Assembly (NCBI RefSeq): GCF_000282035.1
Contig: NZ_AKKA01000025.1
Span: 1-54,893, forward strand
DNA from: Rhizobium sp. CF122
GTDB taxonomy: Bacteria > Pseudomonadota > Alphaproteobacteria > Rhizobiales > Rhizobiaceae
Length of the DNA stretch: 54,893 nt
Direction of reading: 5' to 3'
In this document: piece by piece, positions 1 to 8,723 of the stretch
Layout: the number at the start of each line of letters is the position of its first letter
Numbering within the stretch: the stretch's first letter is position 1
Notes under the pieces: generated by a model
The model's database searches: none
The model's input: only the letters and a program-made list of their open reading frames with translations
Told to the model about the DNA's origin: nothing
Program-made: the position numbers and the translations under genes

Positions 1-225
1 CGCCCTTATAGTCAGGCACTTTGAATCCCGCAAGCGGCAAAACAAGAAAAAATCACCATGACGCGAATTTTTCTTTGCTTCGAGCTTTAGGCGCTTCGTG
101 CGTCGCGATTATCACTTTGATATCGCTATGTTATTTATTGTTCCACAAGCTGTCGACGGCCCTGTGGAAAGTTTCGGTGGACGCGACCGGCCAGCGTCAG
201 ACGCGTCGTCAATGACGCAACTTCC

Positions 226-580
226 TCAGGCTCGCACCTCGAAGACCATGTTGAATGGTGTTTCCGTGGCGCGGCGGAAATGCTTGAAGCCGGCAGCGAG
301 GGCGACTTTCCGTAGCTTTGTTTCGCCTGTGCGCCGAGTTCAACCTCCTGCGAGAGCGATGCCAGGGTGCAGATCATCGTCGACGCACCGTAGTAGACGC
401 GACCGACCGGATTGAGGTTGTCCTTCAGGCAGTCATGCGAGAAGGGTTCGACGACCAGCCAGGTTCCGTCCGCAGAGAGTGACTCCTTGACGTGCCTGCC
501 GGCGCCGACCGGATCCCCCATGTCGTGCAGCCGGCACCATACCACTGCCAGCATTTGCCGCGAAAACAACACTGTGGCAT
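226..580 (-). pseudogene. Remnant of a SAM-dependent methyltransferase (3' end only)
   Basis: The minus strand encodes a stretch resembling the C-terminal third of large class I methyltransferases: an LHDMGDPVGA motif, DGTW, VEPF, then NLNPVGRVYY and ASTM. Near position 335 the frame breaks. The continuation (TGETKLRKV, then AGF, RRATETPFNM and VFEVRA, stop at 226-228) lies in another frame, so one indel separates the two parts. No methyltransferase N-terminal half with the SAM-binding glycine motif is visible upstream. The left limit is the stop codon; the right limit is approximate. That the pieces belong to one former gene is an inference from how well they join. The substrate of the ancestral enzyme is unknown, and the remnant should be inactive. 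Confidence 0.6.
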
Positions 581-721
581 TGCGGGCAAACTGTTCCGTC
601 TGCAGAAGGCGAGCGTGATCGTTGAACAAAATTAACGCGCTGGTTGCGCCAATTGTCGCGTTGACAAGAAAAATGGCGAGATCGATAGTTCGCTAGCCCC
701 TAGAGGCGTGGAGGAAAGATC

Positions 722-1156
722 ATGATGAAGCATGTGACTATTCTTGCATCCGTTTCCCTGCTCGGGGCGCTGGCGTTTGCAACGCCGTCCTCGGCACTGA
801 GCATGAAGGAATGCAGCGCAAAGTATAAGGCTGCCCAGGCTGACGGTTCTGCAAAGGACATGAAGTGGAATGATTTCCGCAAGGCGCAGTGCGGTCCGGA
901 TGCGACCGCGGAGCCGGATGTCACGCTCAATAGCGGCGAAGAACCGGCAAAGCCGACAATGACGGCGCCCAAGGGCGTTTCGTTCCCGACAGCCATTGCA
1001 CCGAAGTATGCGAAGGAAACGCCCGGCAAGGGCCGGATGCACACCTGCGTCGACGCCTATCACCAGAACAAGGACGCCAATACGCTCAATGGTCTGAAGT
1101 GGATCCAGAAGGGCGGCGGCTTCTACAGCCTCTGCAACGCTAAGCTGAAGGGCTAA
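722..1156 (+). CDS. Secreted protein with two Cys-Tyr-Trp-Cys modules, function unknown
   Basis: The 144-residue product has a signal peptide (about residues 1-25, cut after SSA). The mature part holds two copies of one pattern: C31-x3-Y35-x12-M-K-W49 then C57, and C109-x3-Y113-x12-L-K-W127 then C138. They are joined by a Pro/Thr-rich linker of about 50 residues. The C-to-W spacing is identical in both copies, which suggests internal duplication, and four Cys in a periplasmic protein suggest two disulfides. GGAGG sits just upstream of ATG 722; 725 is an alternative start. A hairpin follows the gene, so it is probably monocistronic. I do not recognise a named family; similar small secreted proteins of unknown function occur in rhizobia. 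Confidence 0.85.
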   Translation: MMKHVTILASVSLLGALAFATPSSALSMKECSAKYKAAQADGSAKDMKWNDFRKAQCGPDATAEPDVTLNSGEEPAKPTMTAPKGVSFPTAIAPKYAKETPGKGRMHTCVDAYHQNKDANTLNGLKWIQKGGGFYSLCNAKLKG

Positions 1157-1177
1157 TGGATCCATTCCTGATCTCGA

Positions 1178-1199
1178 AAGGCTCCGTTTTCGGGGCCTT
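1178..1199 (+). terminator. Hairpin terminator after the secreted Cys protein
   Basis: A 9-bp stem AAGGCTCCG / CGGGGCCTT (one G-U pair) closes a TTTT loop 21 bases after the stop codon. Only a short pyrimidine run follows, so termination strength is uncertain. Confidence 0.6.
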
Positions 1200-1258
1200 C
1201 TACTTGTCGGGATACGGTGCTTGGTGCTCAAACTGAACCGCCACAAACGCCCCTGAAA

Positions 1259-1289
1259 CGAAAAGGCCGCCGGAAACTCCGACGGCCTT
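1259..1289 (-). terminator. Rho-independent terminator of the aap operon
   Basis: Read on the minus strand just past the aapP stop, an 11-bp stem AAGGCCGTCGG / CCGGCGGCCTT (one G-U pair) encloses AGTTT and is followed by TTTTCGTTTC. This marks the 3' end of the aapJQMP transcript. Confidence 0.75.
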
Positions 1290-1313
1290 GAATTGGGTGC
1301 TCGCCAAATCGGC

Positions 1314-2087
1314 CTAGTGCAAGATCTGGCTGAGGAAGAGCTTGGTGCGCTCGTGCTGCGGATTGTCGAAGAACTCTGCCGGCGAATTCTGCTCGACGAT
1401 CTGCCCCTGGTCCATGAAGATAACACGGTTGGCGACCTGACGCGCAAAGCCCATTTCGTGCGTCACGCAGAGCATGGTCATTCCTTCCTCAGCAAGTCCG
1501 ACCATGGTCTCCAGAACTTCCTTGATCATCTCAGGGTCGAGCGCCGACGTCGGCTCGTCGAAAAGCATGATCTTCGGGTTCATGCAGAGAGAACGAGCGA
1601 TCGCCACACGCTGCTGCTGACCGCCAGAGAGCTGGCCCGGATACTTGTTGGCCTGCTCCGGGATCTTGACGCGCTTCAGGAAGTGCATGGCGATCTCTTC
1701 CGCCTGCTTCTTCGGCATCTTGCGCACCCAGATCGGTGCAAGCGTGCAGTTTTCCAGAATGGTCAAATGTGGGAAGAGGTTGAAGTGCTGGAAGACCATG
1801 CCGACTTCGCGGCGCACTTCATCGATCTTCTTCAGGTCGTTGGTGAGTTCGACGCCATCAACGATGATCTGGCCCTTCTGGTGTTCCTCCAGACGGTTGA
1901 TGCAACGGATCATCGTCGACTTGCCGGAGCCGGAGGGGCCGGCAATGACGATGCGCTCGCCGCGCATCACCTTCAGATTGATGTCGCGCAGCACGTGAAA
2001 ATCGCCGTACCACTTGTTCATGCCGATGATGTCGACGGCAACGTCCGTTGCCGAAACGGTCATCTTCTTAGGTTGAGCCTCAGCCAT
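1314..2087 (-). CDS. aapP: General L-amino acid ABC transporter, ATP-binding protein AapP
   Basis: This 257-residue cytoplasmic ATPase powers amino-acid import through AapQ/AapM. It has Walker A GPSGSGKS (residues 50-57), the ABC signature LSGGQQQR (153-160), Walker B IMLFDEP (173-179) and the switch His210 in CVTH, all intact. Its size and the long Q-loop side helix fit the polar amino-acid (GlnQ/HisP/AapP) subfamily. I chose the ATG at 2087 (MAEAQ) because it follows GGGAACGA and starts 20 bases past the aapM stop; a longer frame would run into aapM. It is the last gene of the operon and is followed by a terminator. In Rhizobium leguminosarum the Aap system takes up a wide range of L-amino acids and affects efflux; carrying that role over here is by homology. 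Confidence 0.95.
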   Translation of the reverse strand: MAEAQPKKMTVSATDVAVDIIGMNKWYGDFHVLRDINLKVMRGERIVIAGPSGSGKSTMIRCINRLEEHQKGQIIVDGVELTNDLKKIDEVRREVGMVFQHFNLFPHLTILENCTLAPIWVRKMPKKQAEEIAMHFLKRVKIPEQANKYPGQLSGGQQQRVAIARSLCMNPKIMLFDEPTSALDPEMIKEVLETMVGLAEEGMTMLCVTHEMGFARQVANRVIFMDQGQIVEQNSPAEFFDNPQHERTKLFLSQILH

Positions 2088-2107
2088 GTGTTCGTTCCCT
2101 TGATCTT

Positions 2108-3262
2108 TTATCGTTTGTGGCCGGTATCGAGATAGCGTTCCATAAAGCCTGAATAGCGCGACATGCCGAAGCAGAACAGCCAAAAAACGAAGCCAGCAAA
2201 AATCAGCCCGGTCAACGGCGTCACTGCGCTTGCCCAATTGGCGTCGGTAAAGTTGAACCGGACAATGCCAAGCAGATCGAACATGCCGATGATCGATACC
2301 AGCGAGGTGTCCTTGAACATGCCGATGAAGGTGTTGACGATACCGGGGATGACCAGCTTGATCGCCTGTGGCAGGATGACCAGCCGCATTTTCTGCCAGT
2401 AGCCGAGCCCGAGCGAATCGGCACCCTCGGACTGGCCCTTCGGGATCGCCTGCAGGCCGCCGCGGATGACCTCGGCCATATAAGCGGAGGCAAAGATCGC
2501 CACACCGATTAGCGCGCGCAAGAGCTTGTCGATGGTATAGCCGGCCGGCAAGAAGAGCGGCAGCATTACGCTTGCCATGAAGAGCACCGTAATCAGTGGG
2601 ATGCCGCGAATGATTTCGATGAAGGCGACGCAGACCATCTTGATGACAGGCATATTCGAGCGTCGACCGAGCGCCAGAATGATACCGAACGGCAGCGACA
2701 CCGCAATGCCGACGAACGACAGCACCAGCGTCACCATCAGGCCGCCCCAGAGCGGCGTGTCGACGATCTCGAGGCCGAAGCCGCCGTAAAGCAGCCAGAA
2801 GGCAAGAAGCGGCAGGACAGCAAACAGCAGAATGGCGTTGAGGCGCTTGAACGGCGCCTTGGGGACCAGCATGGGGGCGAGCAGCAGCACGAACAAGATC
2901 CCGACGATTGTCGGGCGCCAGCGCTCATCGAGGGGATATCGACCGAACACGAACTGGTCGAGCTTTGCATTGACGAATGCCCAGCAGGCGCCGCTCCAGC
3001 CGTCCGGCTGAGTGCCGCCCTGAACGGCGGTTGCGCAGAACGTGCGGTCCGTTCCGCTCCAGACGGCCTGAATGAACAGCCAGTTGATCATATGCGGCAG
3101 CGCCCACGCCAGGAAGGTGACAGCAATGACGGTCAGGACAATGTCCTTGGGCGTTGCCAGCAGGTTCTTGCGAACCCAGGCCCACGCGCCGCTTTCGCTG
3201 CGCGGTGCTGGCGCCGGGTCGATAAAGGCGGTCCTGACGAAGGATTGGCTGGATACCGACAT
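2108..3262 (-). CDS. aapM: General L-amino acid ABC transporter, permease AapM
   Basis: This is a 384-residue inner-membrane permease of the HisMQ type. A hydrophobic segment near residues 40-65 is followed by a long hydrophilic periplasmic stretch with two Cys (about 75-110), then a cluster of transmembrane segments. The EAA loop that docks on the ATPase reads [11 protein letters not shown] near residue 280. AapM and AapQ are longer than the usual 220-240-residue HisM-type permeases, a known trait of this system. The ATG at 3262 begins one base after the aapQ stop, so translational coupling is likely. It forms the channel as a heterodimer with AapQ. Confidence 0.93.
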   Translation of the reverse strand: MSVSSQSFVRTAFIDPAPAPRSESGAWAWVRKNLLATPKDIVLTVIAVTFLAWALPHMINWLFIQAVWSGTDRTFCATAVQGGTQPDGWSGACWAFVNAKLDQFVFGRYPLDERWRPTIVGILFVLLLAPMLVPKAPFKRLNAILLFAVLPLLAFWLLYGGFGLEIVDTPLWGGLMVTLVLSFVGIAVSLPFGIILALGRRSNMPVIKMVCVAFIEIIRGIPLITVLFMASVMLPLFLPAGYTIDKLLRALIGVAIFASAYMAEVIRGGLQAIPKGQSEGADSLGLGYWQKMRLVILPQAIKLVIPGIVNTFIGMFKDTSLVSIIGMFDLLGIVRFNFTDANWASAVTPLTGLIFAGFVFWLFCFGMSRYSGFMERYLDTGHKR

Positions 3263-3263
3263 C

Positions 3264-4466
3264 TTATCTCTCCACCAGAGCCATCTTGGCGTTGAACCAG
3301 TTCATGAGCAGCGACGTCACGAAGCTGATCGCGAGGTAGACGATTGCCCAGATGAATACGACTTCGATCGCCTGGCCTGTCTGGTTGAGGATCGTGCCGC
3401 CGACGGCGACGAGGTCCGCGAAACCGATGGCGATCGCCAGCGATGAGTTCTTCGTCAGGTTCAGGTACTGGCTGGTGAGCGGCGGAATGATGATGCGCAG
3501 CGCTTGCGGGATGACAACGAGGCGCGTGATGCTTGATGGATGGAGCCCAAGCGCGCCTGCTGCTTCCGACTGGCCCTTGGGGACGCCGCGAATACCAGCG
3601 CGGACGATTTCAGCAATGAACGCCGCCGTATAAAAGGACAGAGCCAGGAACAACGACATGAATTCCGGCCCGACGACGGAGCCACCGGTCAGATTGAACT
3701 TGCCGGCCACGGGTACGTCGAACGACAGCGGCATGCCGGCCAAGAGGAATGCCAATATCGGCAGGCCGACGATCAGCCCGATGGAAACCCAGACCGTATG
3801 GAATTGCTTGCCGGTCGCTGCCTGACGCTTGTGCGCCCAGCGTGCGACGATCGTGGTTGCGACGATCCCGATCAGGAGTGCCACGCCAACCGCCCATATG
3901 CCTTCACCGAAGATCGGCTTGGGGAAGGCGAGCCCCCGATTGTTGAGGAACATGTTCAGCGGTAGATGCAGCGATTCGCGCGCCCCTGGCAGGACGGCAA
4001 GAACGCCCTGATACCAGAAGAAGATGACGAGCAGCGGCGGGATGTTGCGGAAGACCTCGACATAGACCGTGCAAAGCTTGGCGATCAGCCAGTTATGCGA
4101 CAGGCGCCCGATACCGACGATGAAGCCGATAATCGTGGCCGTTATGATGCCGGTGACCGCAACCAGAATGGTATTCAGGAAGCCGACCACGAGGGCTCGG
4201 CGATAGGTGGCATCGCTGGAGTAATCGATCAGCGACTGGCCGATGTCGAAGCCGGCTCGCCCGCTCAAAAAGCCGAAGCCGGAGGCGGTGCCGGAGCGCG
4301 CGAGATTCTGAGCCGTGTTATGGGCAATCCACCACACGAATCCGACGATGATCGCGACGGTCAGAACTTGGAAGAAAATGCCCCGAAATCTCGGGTCGTA
4401 GATCACCGACTGGAACCTCCAGCCAGTGCTTAGCACATGCGACGTGTGCACAGCCTCTTGCGTCAT
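3264..4466 (-). CDS. aapQ: General L-amino acid ABC transporter, permease AapQ
   Basis: This 400-residue polytopic inner-membrane protein pairs with AapM. After an amphipathic N-terminus the first membrane span lies near residues 30-50. Further spans surround an inserted hydrophilic region, and the conserved cytoplasmic loop [12 protein letters not shown] sits near residue 300, followed by spans containing [11 protein letters not shown]. The length and the extended periplasmic/loop region match AapQ rather than short HisQ permeases. It is separated from aapJ by 91 bases containing two inverted repeats, which could let the binding protein accumulate to higher levels than the membrane subunits. 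Confidence 0.93.
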   Translation of the reverse strand: MTQEAVHTSHVLSTGWRFQSVIYDPRFRGIFFQVLTVAIIVGFVWWIAHNTAQNLARSGTASGFGFLSGRAGFDIGQSLIDYSSDATYRRALVVGFLNTILVAVTGIITATIIGFIVGIGRLSHNWLIAKLCTVYVEVFRNIPPLLVIFFWYQGVLAVLPGARESLHLPLNMFLNNRGLAFPKPIFGEGIWAVGVALLIGIVATTIVARWAHKRQAATGKQFHTVWVSIGLIVGLPILAFLLAGMPLSFDVPVAGKFNLTGGSVVGPEFMSLFLALSFYTAAFIAEIVRAGIRGVPKGQSEAAGALGLHPSSITRLVVIPQALRIIIPPLTSQYLNLTKNSSLAIAIGFADLVAVGGTILNQTGQAIEVVFIWAIVYLAISFVTSLLMNWFNAKMALVER

Positions 4467-4486
4467 GCCGAGCCTAATCCCCTATG

Positions 4487-4507
4487 AGCCCGTTTTCGGG
4501 CTTTTTT
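4487..4507 (+). terminator. Hairpin with T-run in the aapQ leader, oriented for plus-strand transcripts
   Basis: A 6-bp stem AGCCCG / CGGGCT around TTTT is followed on the plus strand by six T residues. The coding genes here are on the minus strand, where the same hairpin lies about 20 bases before the aapQ start. As a terminator it would act on antisense transcription; as minus-strand RNA it may be an attenuating or stabilising hairpin. Confidence 0.5.
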
Positions 4508-4514
4508 CTTTATT

Positions 4515-4542
4515 TTGGGAAGGCGGCTAACCGCCTTCCCAA
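4515..4542 (-). promoter_or_regulatory. Perfect 12-bp intercistronic hairpin between aapJ and aapQ
   Basis: TTGGGAAGGCGG and its exact complement flank a 4-base loop, starting 15 bases after the aapJ stop. On the minus strand it is followed by an A-rich stretch, not a U-run, so it looks more like a 3' mRNA-stabilising or partial attenuation element than a full terminator. Comparable hairpins behind solute-binding-protein genes commonly raise their expression relative to downstream permeases. Confidence 0.65.
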
Positions 4543-4557
4543 GTCGTAGCTAGCCGG

Positions 4558-5583
4558 TCAACGGACCGGCGGAGCGTATTGGATGCCGCCCTTGTTCCAC
4601 AATGCGTTCAGGCCGCGCTCGATCTTGAGCGGGCTGCCTTTGCCGACATTGCGGTCGAAGACTTCACCGTAGTTTCCGACGCCCTTGACGATGTTATAGG
4701 CCCACTCGTTGGTAAGCCCCATGTCGGTGCCGATCTTCGTATCGGCTTCTGTGCCGAGGAAGCGCTTGATGTCGGGGTTTGCGGAGTTCTTCATCTCATC
4801 GACGTTTGCCTGGGTAATCCCGAACTCTTCGGCATTGACGAGGGCATAAGCCGTCCACGATACGATGTCGAACCACTGATCGTCACCCTGACGAACCGCT
4901 GGTCCAAGGGGCTCCTTCGAGATGATTTCCGGAAGAACCATATGCTCGTCGGGATTCTTCAGCGTCAGACGCAGCGAGTAGAGGCCGGACTGGTCGGTCG
5001 TGTAGACGTCGCAACGACCGGCGTCATAGGCAGCGTTGACTTCTTCGAGCTTCTCGAAAACGACCGGATTGTACTGAAGGTTGTTCGACTTGAAGTAGTC
5101 GGCGAGGTTCAGTTCCGTCGTTGTGCCGGCCTGGACGCAAACGGCGGCACCGGAGAGTTCGAGTGCCGACTTCACGTTGAGGCCCTTGCGAACCATGAAG
5201 CCCTGACCGTCATAATAAGTGACCGGGCGGAAGTTGAAGCCTTGCGCCGTATCGCGGTTAATCGTCCAGGTCGTGTTGCGTGACAGAACATCAACTTCGC
5301 CCGACTTCAGCGCCGGGAAACGGTCCTTGGCCGACAGTGGCGTGTACTTCACCTTGGTCGGGTCGCCAAAAACGGCGGAAGCAACGGCCTTGCAGAAGTC
5401 GACGTCGAAACCGGCCCAATTGCCGGAAGCGTCAGGCTGCGCGAAACCAAGAAGGCCGGTGTTGACGCCGCACTGAACAAAACCCTTTGCCTTTACGTCT
5501 TCGAGCGTGGTGGCAGAAGCTGCCGAGGCGCCAAGTCCGAAAACTGCTGCGCCGATGGCGGCGGACAAAAGCTTAATCTTCAT
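4558..5583 (-). CDS. aapJ: General L-amino acid ABC transporter, periplasmic binding protein AapJ
   Basis: The 341-residue product starts with a clear signal peptide (residues 1-24, ending ASASA before TTLEDVK). It belongs to solute-binding protein family 3, with the early segment KGFVQCGV, the motif GFDVDFCKAVA and the ligand-site region SRNTTWT. Four or so Cys residues and a length above that of most family-3 proteins (about 260) are typical of AapJ. The inner ATG at 5583 is preferred over upstream in-frame starts because it gives the signal peptide directly and has a purine-rich Shine-Dalgarno (GGTTGGGAAAA) before it. It captures L-amino acids for AapQMP and is the promoter-proximal gene of the operon. 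Confidence 0.95.
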   Translation of the reverse strand: MKIKLLSAAIGAAVFGLGASAASATTLEDVKAKGFVQCGVNTGLLGFAQPDASGNWAGFDVDFCKAVASAVFGDPTKVKYTPLSAKDRFPALKSGEVDVLSRNTTWTINRDTAQGFNFRPVTYYDGQGFMVRKGLNVKSALELSGAAVCVQAGTTTELNLADYFKSNNLQYNPVVFEKLEEVNAAYDAGRCDVYTTDQSGLYSLRLTLKNPDEHMVLPEIISKEPLGPAVRQGDDQWFDIVSWTAYALVNAEEFGITQANVDEMKNSANPDIKRFLGTEADTKIGTDMGLTNEWAYNIVKGVGNYGEVFDRNVGKGSPLKIERGLNALWNKGGIQYAPPVR

Positions 5584-5684
5584 TTTTCCCAACCTTTTCC
5601 TTTGTCTTATCTTTTTGTGGGAGCGTTCGGCCGAAGCAAGCGAAACCTCCCAGATGACCCGACACCCTCCCGGCTCGAGTGGTT

Positions 5685-5715
5685 CTATCACAGTCGCAAA
5701 TGTCACTACGGTCAA
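5685..5715 (-). promoter_or_regulatory. Candidate sigma-70-type promoter for aapJ
   Basis: On the minus strand TTGACC lies 18-19 bases before GTGATAG, about 100 bases upstream of the aapJ ATG. Two TGCGAC repeats flank the -35 box and could be protein-binding sites. The spacing is slightly long, and nothing I see identifies a sigma-54 -24/-12 element. The rest of the 369-base metC-aapJ gap holds one possible tiny ORF and no other recognisable element. Confidence 0.4.
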
Positions 5716-5772
5716 GTGTCGCAGTGAAAGATTGCGTGATATTTCGGCAATTCCCTAATTGAGGAGCACAAA

Positions 5773-5832
5773 ATGAGCAGATGGCTATCGAATTGGCGGC
5801 CTTTGCCGAAAAAAATCGCGCAAAACCGCTGA
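5773..5832 (+). CDS. Possible 19-residue peptide upstream of metC
   Basis: GAGGAG followed by ATG at a 6-base spacing opens a short frame (MSRWLSNWRPLPKKIAQNR) ending at TGA 5830-5832, about 120 bases before metC. It has two Trp and is basic. The strong ribosome-binding site is the only positive evidence; there is no conserved context I can invoke, and it may be chance or an upstream leader. Confidence 0.2.
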   Translation: MSRWLSNWRPLPKKIAQNR

Positions 5833-5952
5833 TATATCTGAGGAATCTGCATGGCAGGGGTGCTGTACGTGGTCCGGCTTCGGGGTTGACCGATCGTTTC
5901 GTGCGGTTCAAGAGTTTGCCGACCGCATCCCATCGCCAAAGGCATTTCCAAT

Positions 5953-7143
5953 ATGAATGATAAAGAAGGCCCGCTTCAGAACGCTGGCATCAACACGCGC
6001 CTTGCCCACCTCGGCAACGACCCGGCCGACTTCCATGGCTTCGTCAATCCGCCGGTCGTCCACGCCTCGACAGTGCTCTTTCCAAATGCACGAGCAATGG
6101 AAACCCGTGCGCAGAAGTACACGTACGGAACGCGCGGGACCCCGACAACGGATGCCCTTTGCGAGGCGATCGATGCCCTGGAAGGGTCGGCTGGAACGAT
6201 TCTCGTGCCATCGGGCCTTGCGGCTGTTACCGTCCCGTTCCTAGCGTTCCTCTCGGCAGGCGACCACGCTTTGATCGTCGATTCGGTTTATGGGCCGACC
6301 CGGCATTTCTGCGATACGATGCTGAAGCGCCTCGGCGTTGAGGTCGACTACTACGATCCGCTGGTGGGCGCGGGCATCGAAGCGCTGATCAAGCCGAACA
6401 CCAAGCTCGTCCATACGGAAGCGCCAGGCTCGAATACTTTCGAAATGCAGGATATTCCGACGATTGCCGCAATCGCGCACAAGCACGGTGCGGTGGTGAC
6501 GATGGACAACACCTGGGCGACGCCGGTCTACTTCAAGCCGCTCGACTTCGGCGCCGACATCTCCATTCATGCCGCCACGAAATATCCGTCCGGGCACTCC
6601 GATATCTTGATGGGGACGGTCTCGGCAAATGCCAAATATTGGCCGCAGCTCCACGAAGCGAACATAACGCTTGGCATTTGTGGCGCCCCCGACGACGCCT
6701 ATCAGATCCTACGCGGGCTGCGCACCATGGGTGTGCGCCTGGAGCGCCATTACGAGAGCGCGCTCACGATCGCCAAGTGGCTTGAGGGCAGGGAGGACGT
6801 CGCCACGGTGCTGCATCCGGCGCTGCCGAGCTTCCCGTCGCACGAATTGTGGAAGCGCGATTTCAAGGGGGCGAGCGGCATCTTCTCCTTCGTGCTCGCC
6901 GTCGACGCCCCGGAGAAGTTCAGGGCCAAGGCGCACGCTTTCCTCGACGCGCTGCGGATATTCGGCCTCGGCTGGTCGTGGGGCGGTTTCGAGAGTCTCG
7001 CCATTCATGTTAATTTGAACGATCGTCGCATTCGAAAAGCGCCAATCGAAGGACCGGTCATCCGCTTGCAGATCGGGCTTGAAGATGTCGTCGATATCAA
7101 GGCCGATATCGAACGTGGCTTTGCCGCAGTCAAGGCTGTCTGA
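5953..7143 (+). CDS. metC: Cystathionine beta-lyase, MetC type
   Basis: This 396-residue member of the Cys/Met-metabolism PLP enzymes would cleave cystathionine to homocysteine, pyruvate and ammonia in methionine synthesis. The tyrosine/arginine phosphate-binding motif YGTRGTPT (residues 58-65), the PLP-stacking and pyridine-N contact region VVTMDNTWATP (Asp185) and the Schiff-base lysine K210 in ATKYPSGHSD are all present. ATG 5953 follows AAAGG at about 10 bases. It is transcribed divergently from aapJ, the arrangement described for R. leguminosarum. Its 3' end abuts the monooxygenase gene on the other strand. A role as a general C-S lyase on cystine or other substrates cannot be excluded. 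Confidence 0.92.
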   Translation: MNDKEGPLQNAGINTRLAHLGNDPADFHGFVNPPVVHASTVLFPNARAMETRAQKYTYGTRGTPTTDALCEAIDALEGSAGTILVPSGLAAVTVPFLAFLSAGDHALIVDSVYGPTRHFCDTMLKRLGVEVDYYDPLVGAGIEALIKPNTKLVHTEAPGSNTFEMQDIPTIAAIAHKHGAVVTMDNTWATPVYFKPLDFGADISIHAATKYPSGHSDILMGTVSANAKYWPQLHEANITLGICGAPDDAYQILRGLRTMGVRLERHYESALTIAKWLEGREDVATVLHPALPSFPSHELWKRDFKGASGIFSFVLAVDAPEKFRAKAHAFLDALRIFGLGWSWGGFESLAIHVNLNDRRIRKAPIEGPVIRLQIGLEDVVDIKADIERGFAAVKAV

Positions 7144-8295
7144 TCAGGCGCCTGCGCGGTAGCCGTAAATCCAGTCGAGATCCGCCGCGAGACTTTGCGG
7201 CGGCCGGAGCGCTAGGACGATGTCACGCCCTACACGTATCGGTCCGCGGGCGTGATAGGCAAACTGGTTGAATGCGCCGCGCTGACGAAGCCGCGCTATC
7301 CGCGGGGTGCGATGTGCTTCGTACAGCCGCAGCGCTTCGGCAACCGGCCGTGTTGCCACGAACATCGCCAGCTCATAGGCGTCCTCGATCGCCATTGCAG
7401 CACCCTGTGCCGCAAAAGGCATCATTGCATGCGCAGCGTCGCCAATAAGGACGCAATCGCGCCCATTTTGCCAACGCCCATTTGTCGTTTCATAGAGGGG
7501 CCAGAAGGTGATGTCGCCTGTCTTGGAGAAAAGTCCGGCCACGGCAGGGTGCCATCGGGAAAACCGCGAAAGCAGCTGTTGACGCTGCGCTTCCGTCGGT
7601 TGCGTCGTCCAGTCATGCGACGCGGCATTGCCGGCGGTGATCGCCACCATATTGAAACTGCTGGTTTCTCGAAGCGGATAACAGACGAGATGCGCTGACG
7701 GGCCAAGGAATGCCGAGACGCTCGTGCGTTCAAGAAAGGCGGGCGCGTTTGCCGCGGCAATCGTGAAGCGGTAGGCGATGTTGCCGGAGAACCGTGGTGA
7801 GGGGCTGCCTTCGATGTCTTCCCGAACCTGCGACCAGACGCCGTCGGCGCCAATCAGAAGATCCGCTGGGCGTGTTAGCTCCGACAATGTCCGGCTCTTA
7901 ATCCGCGCTCCAAGATGCAGTTTGCAAAGTGGCTCTTTGGCGACGGCGTCAAACAGCGTCCGCTGCAAGGTGGAGCGATGGAGGACACCATAGGGCGTAC
8001 CCCACCGGGCACGTGCAAACCCGCCTGCAGGTACGGTTGCGAGCTGACGCAGCGTCGTTCCGGACATAAGCCGAATGGAGTCTGGCTCGAGCCAGGCGTC
8101 AGTCAGGCGCGCGAGGATGCCCAGTTCCGCCAGGATACGTGAAGCATTCGGCGAAATCTGCAGACCGGCCCCGACTTCAGTCAGTTCAGGTGCCTGCTCG
8201 AAAATCTCGGAGCTGATGCCGCACCGAGCCATCGCCAGTGCAGCCGTAAGGCCCGCTACGCCCGCGCCGACAATGGCGGCATGTTCAGCCGGCAT
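7144..8295 (-). CDS. FAD-dependent aromatic-ring monooxygenase (salicylate hydroxylase-like)
   Basis: The 383-residue product has the three FAD fingerprints of class A flavoprotein hydroxylases: the N-terminal dinucleotide fold GAGVAGL (10-16), the middle ADGVWS motif (about 150-155) and the C-terminal ribityl-contact motif GDAAHAMMPFAAQGA (285-299). No separate transmembrane anchor or signal peptide is seen, so it is probably cytoplasmic. The family hydroxylates phenolic or salicylate-like substrates using NAD(P)H. No catabolic neighbours indicate the actual substrate. Its stop codon adjoins that of convergent metC without a gap. Confidence 0.85.
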   Translation of the reverse strand: MPAEHAAIVGAGVAGLTAALAMARCGISSEIFEQAPELTEVGAGLQISPNASRILAELGILARLTDAWLEPDSIRLMSGTTLRQLATVPAGGFARARWGTPYGVLHRSTLQRTLFDAVAKEPLCKLHLGARIKSRTLSELTRPADLLIGADGVWSQVREDIEGSPSPRFSGNIAYRFTIAAANAPAFLERTSVSAFLGPSAHLVCYPLRETSSFNMVAITAGNAASHDWTTQPTEAQRQQLLSRFSRWHPAVAGLFSKTGDITFWPLYETTNGRWQNGRDCVLIGDAAHAMMPFAAQGAAMAIEDAYELAMFVATRPVAEALRLYEAHRTPRIARLRQRGAFNQFAYHARGPIRVGRDIVLALRPPQSLAADLDWIYGYRAGA

Positions 8296-8322
8296 AGGCT
8301 GTCCGATCTTAAATTGGGGGTG

Positions 8323-8568
8323 TCAGGCAGCCTTGACGTGGAAGACGCAGCCAGCCGGATTGGTCTGGTTTGCCTTCAGCGCACCGTTGAAGCGGTAAAG
8401 GGTCGAGCAGTAAGAGCAGACCTTCTCGTTCTCGTCGCCCATGTCGATGAAGATGTGCGGGTGATCGAACGGAACAGAGGCGCCGGTGCACATGAACTCC
8501 TTCACACCGACTTCGATAACGCGGTGTCCGCCGTCGTTCTGGAAGTGGGGAATGTTGTGGCCGGCCAT
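8323..8568 (-). CDS. Small CHCC zinc-finger domain protein
   Basis: The 81-residue protein shows Cys27, a His in FDHPH (36 or 38), a conserved IDMG, and a C51-x2-C54 pair in VCSYCSTLYRF. This is the zf-CHCC pattern, related to the zinc domain of the complex I NDUFS6 subunit. The family is widespread in alphaproteobacteria, and a link to NADH dehydrogenase is plausible only by that similarity. It starts at ATG 8568 with GGAGACGAAC in front. It is divergent from the alpha/beta hydrolase gene and lies 27 bases before the monooxygenase gene, so the two may be cotranscribed. Confidence 0.88.
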   Translation of the reverse strand: MAGHNIPHFQNDGGHRVIEVGVKEFMCTGASVPFDHPHIFIDMGDENEKVCSYCSTLYRFNGALKANQTNPAGCVFHVKAA

Positions 8569-8723
8569 GTTCGTCTCCGAATGCTATGTAACGTGCGCGG
8601 ACCTTATAGTCCTTCACCGCAAATGTGTAGAGCCAAAGAACGCCGGGACGCACAGTTTTTGCAACTGCGAGGGTTTCAGTTCGATGACCTATAAAATATG
8701 GTCCGGCAAAAAAGGACAGTCCG

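Noticed and set aside
21..215. 64-codon plus-strand frame with one hydrophobic segment
   Set aside because: It starts with TTG without a clear ribosome site, lies against the methyltransferase remnant region, and has no family resemblance; probably chance.
5584..5952. Possible SAM-sensing riboswitch upstream of metC
   Set aside because: I looked for SAM-II-like conserved blocks and saw no convincing pseudoknot or stem; not called.
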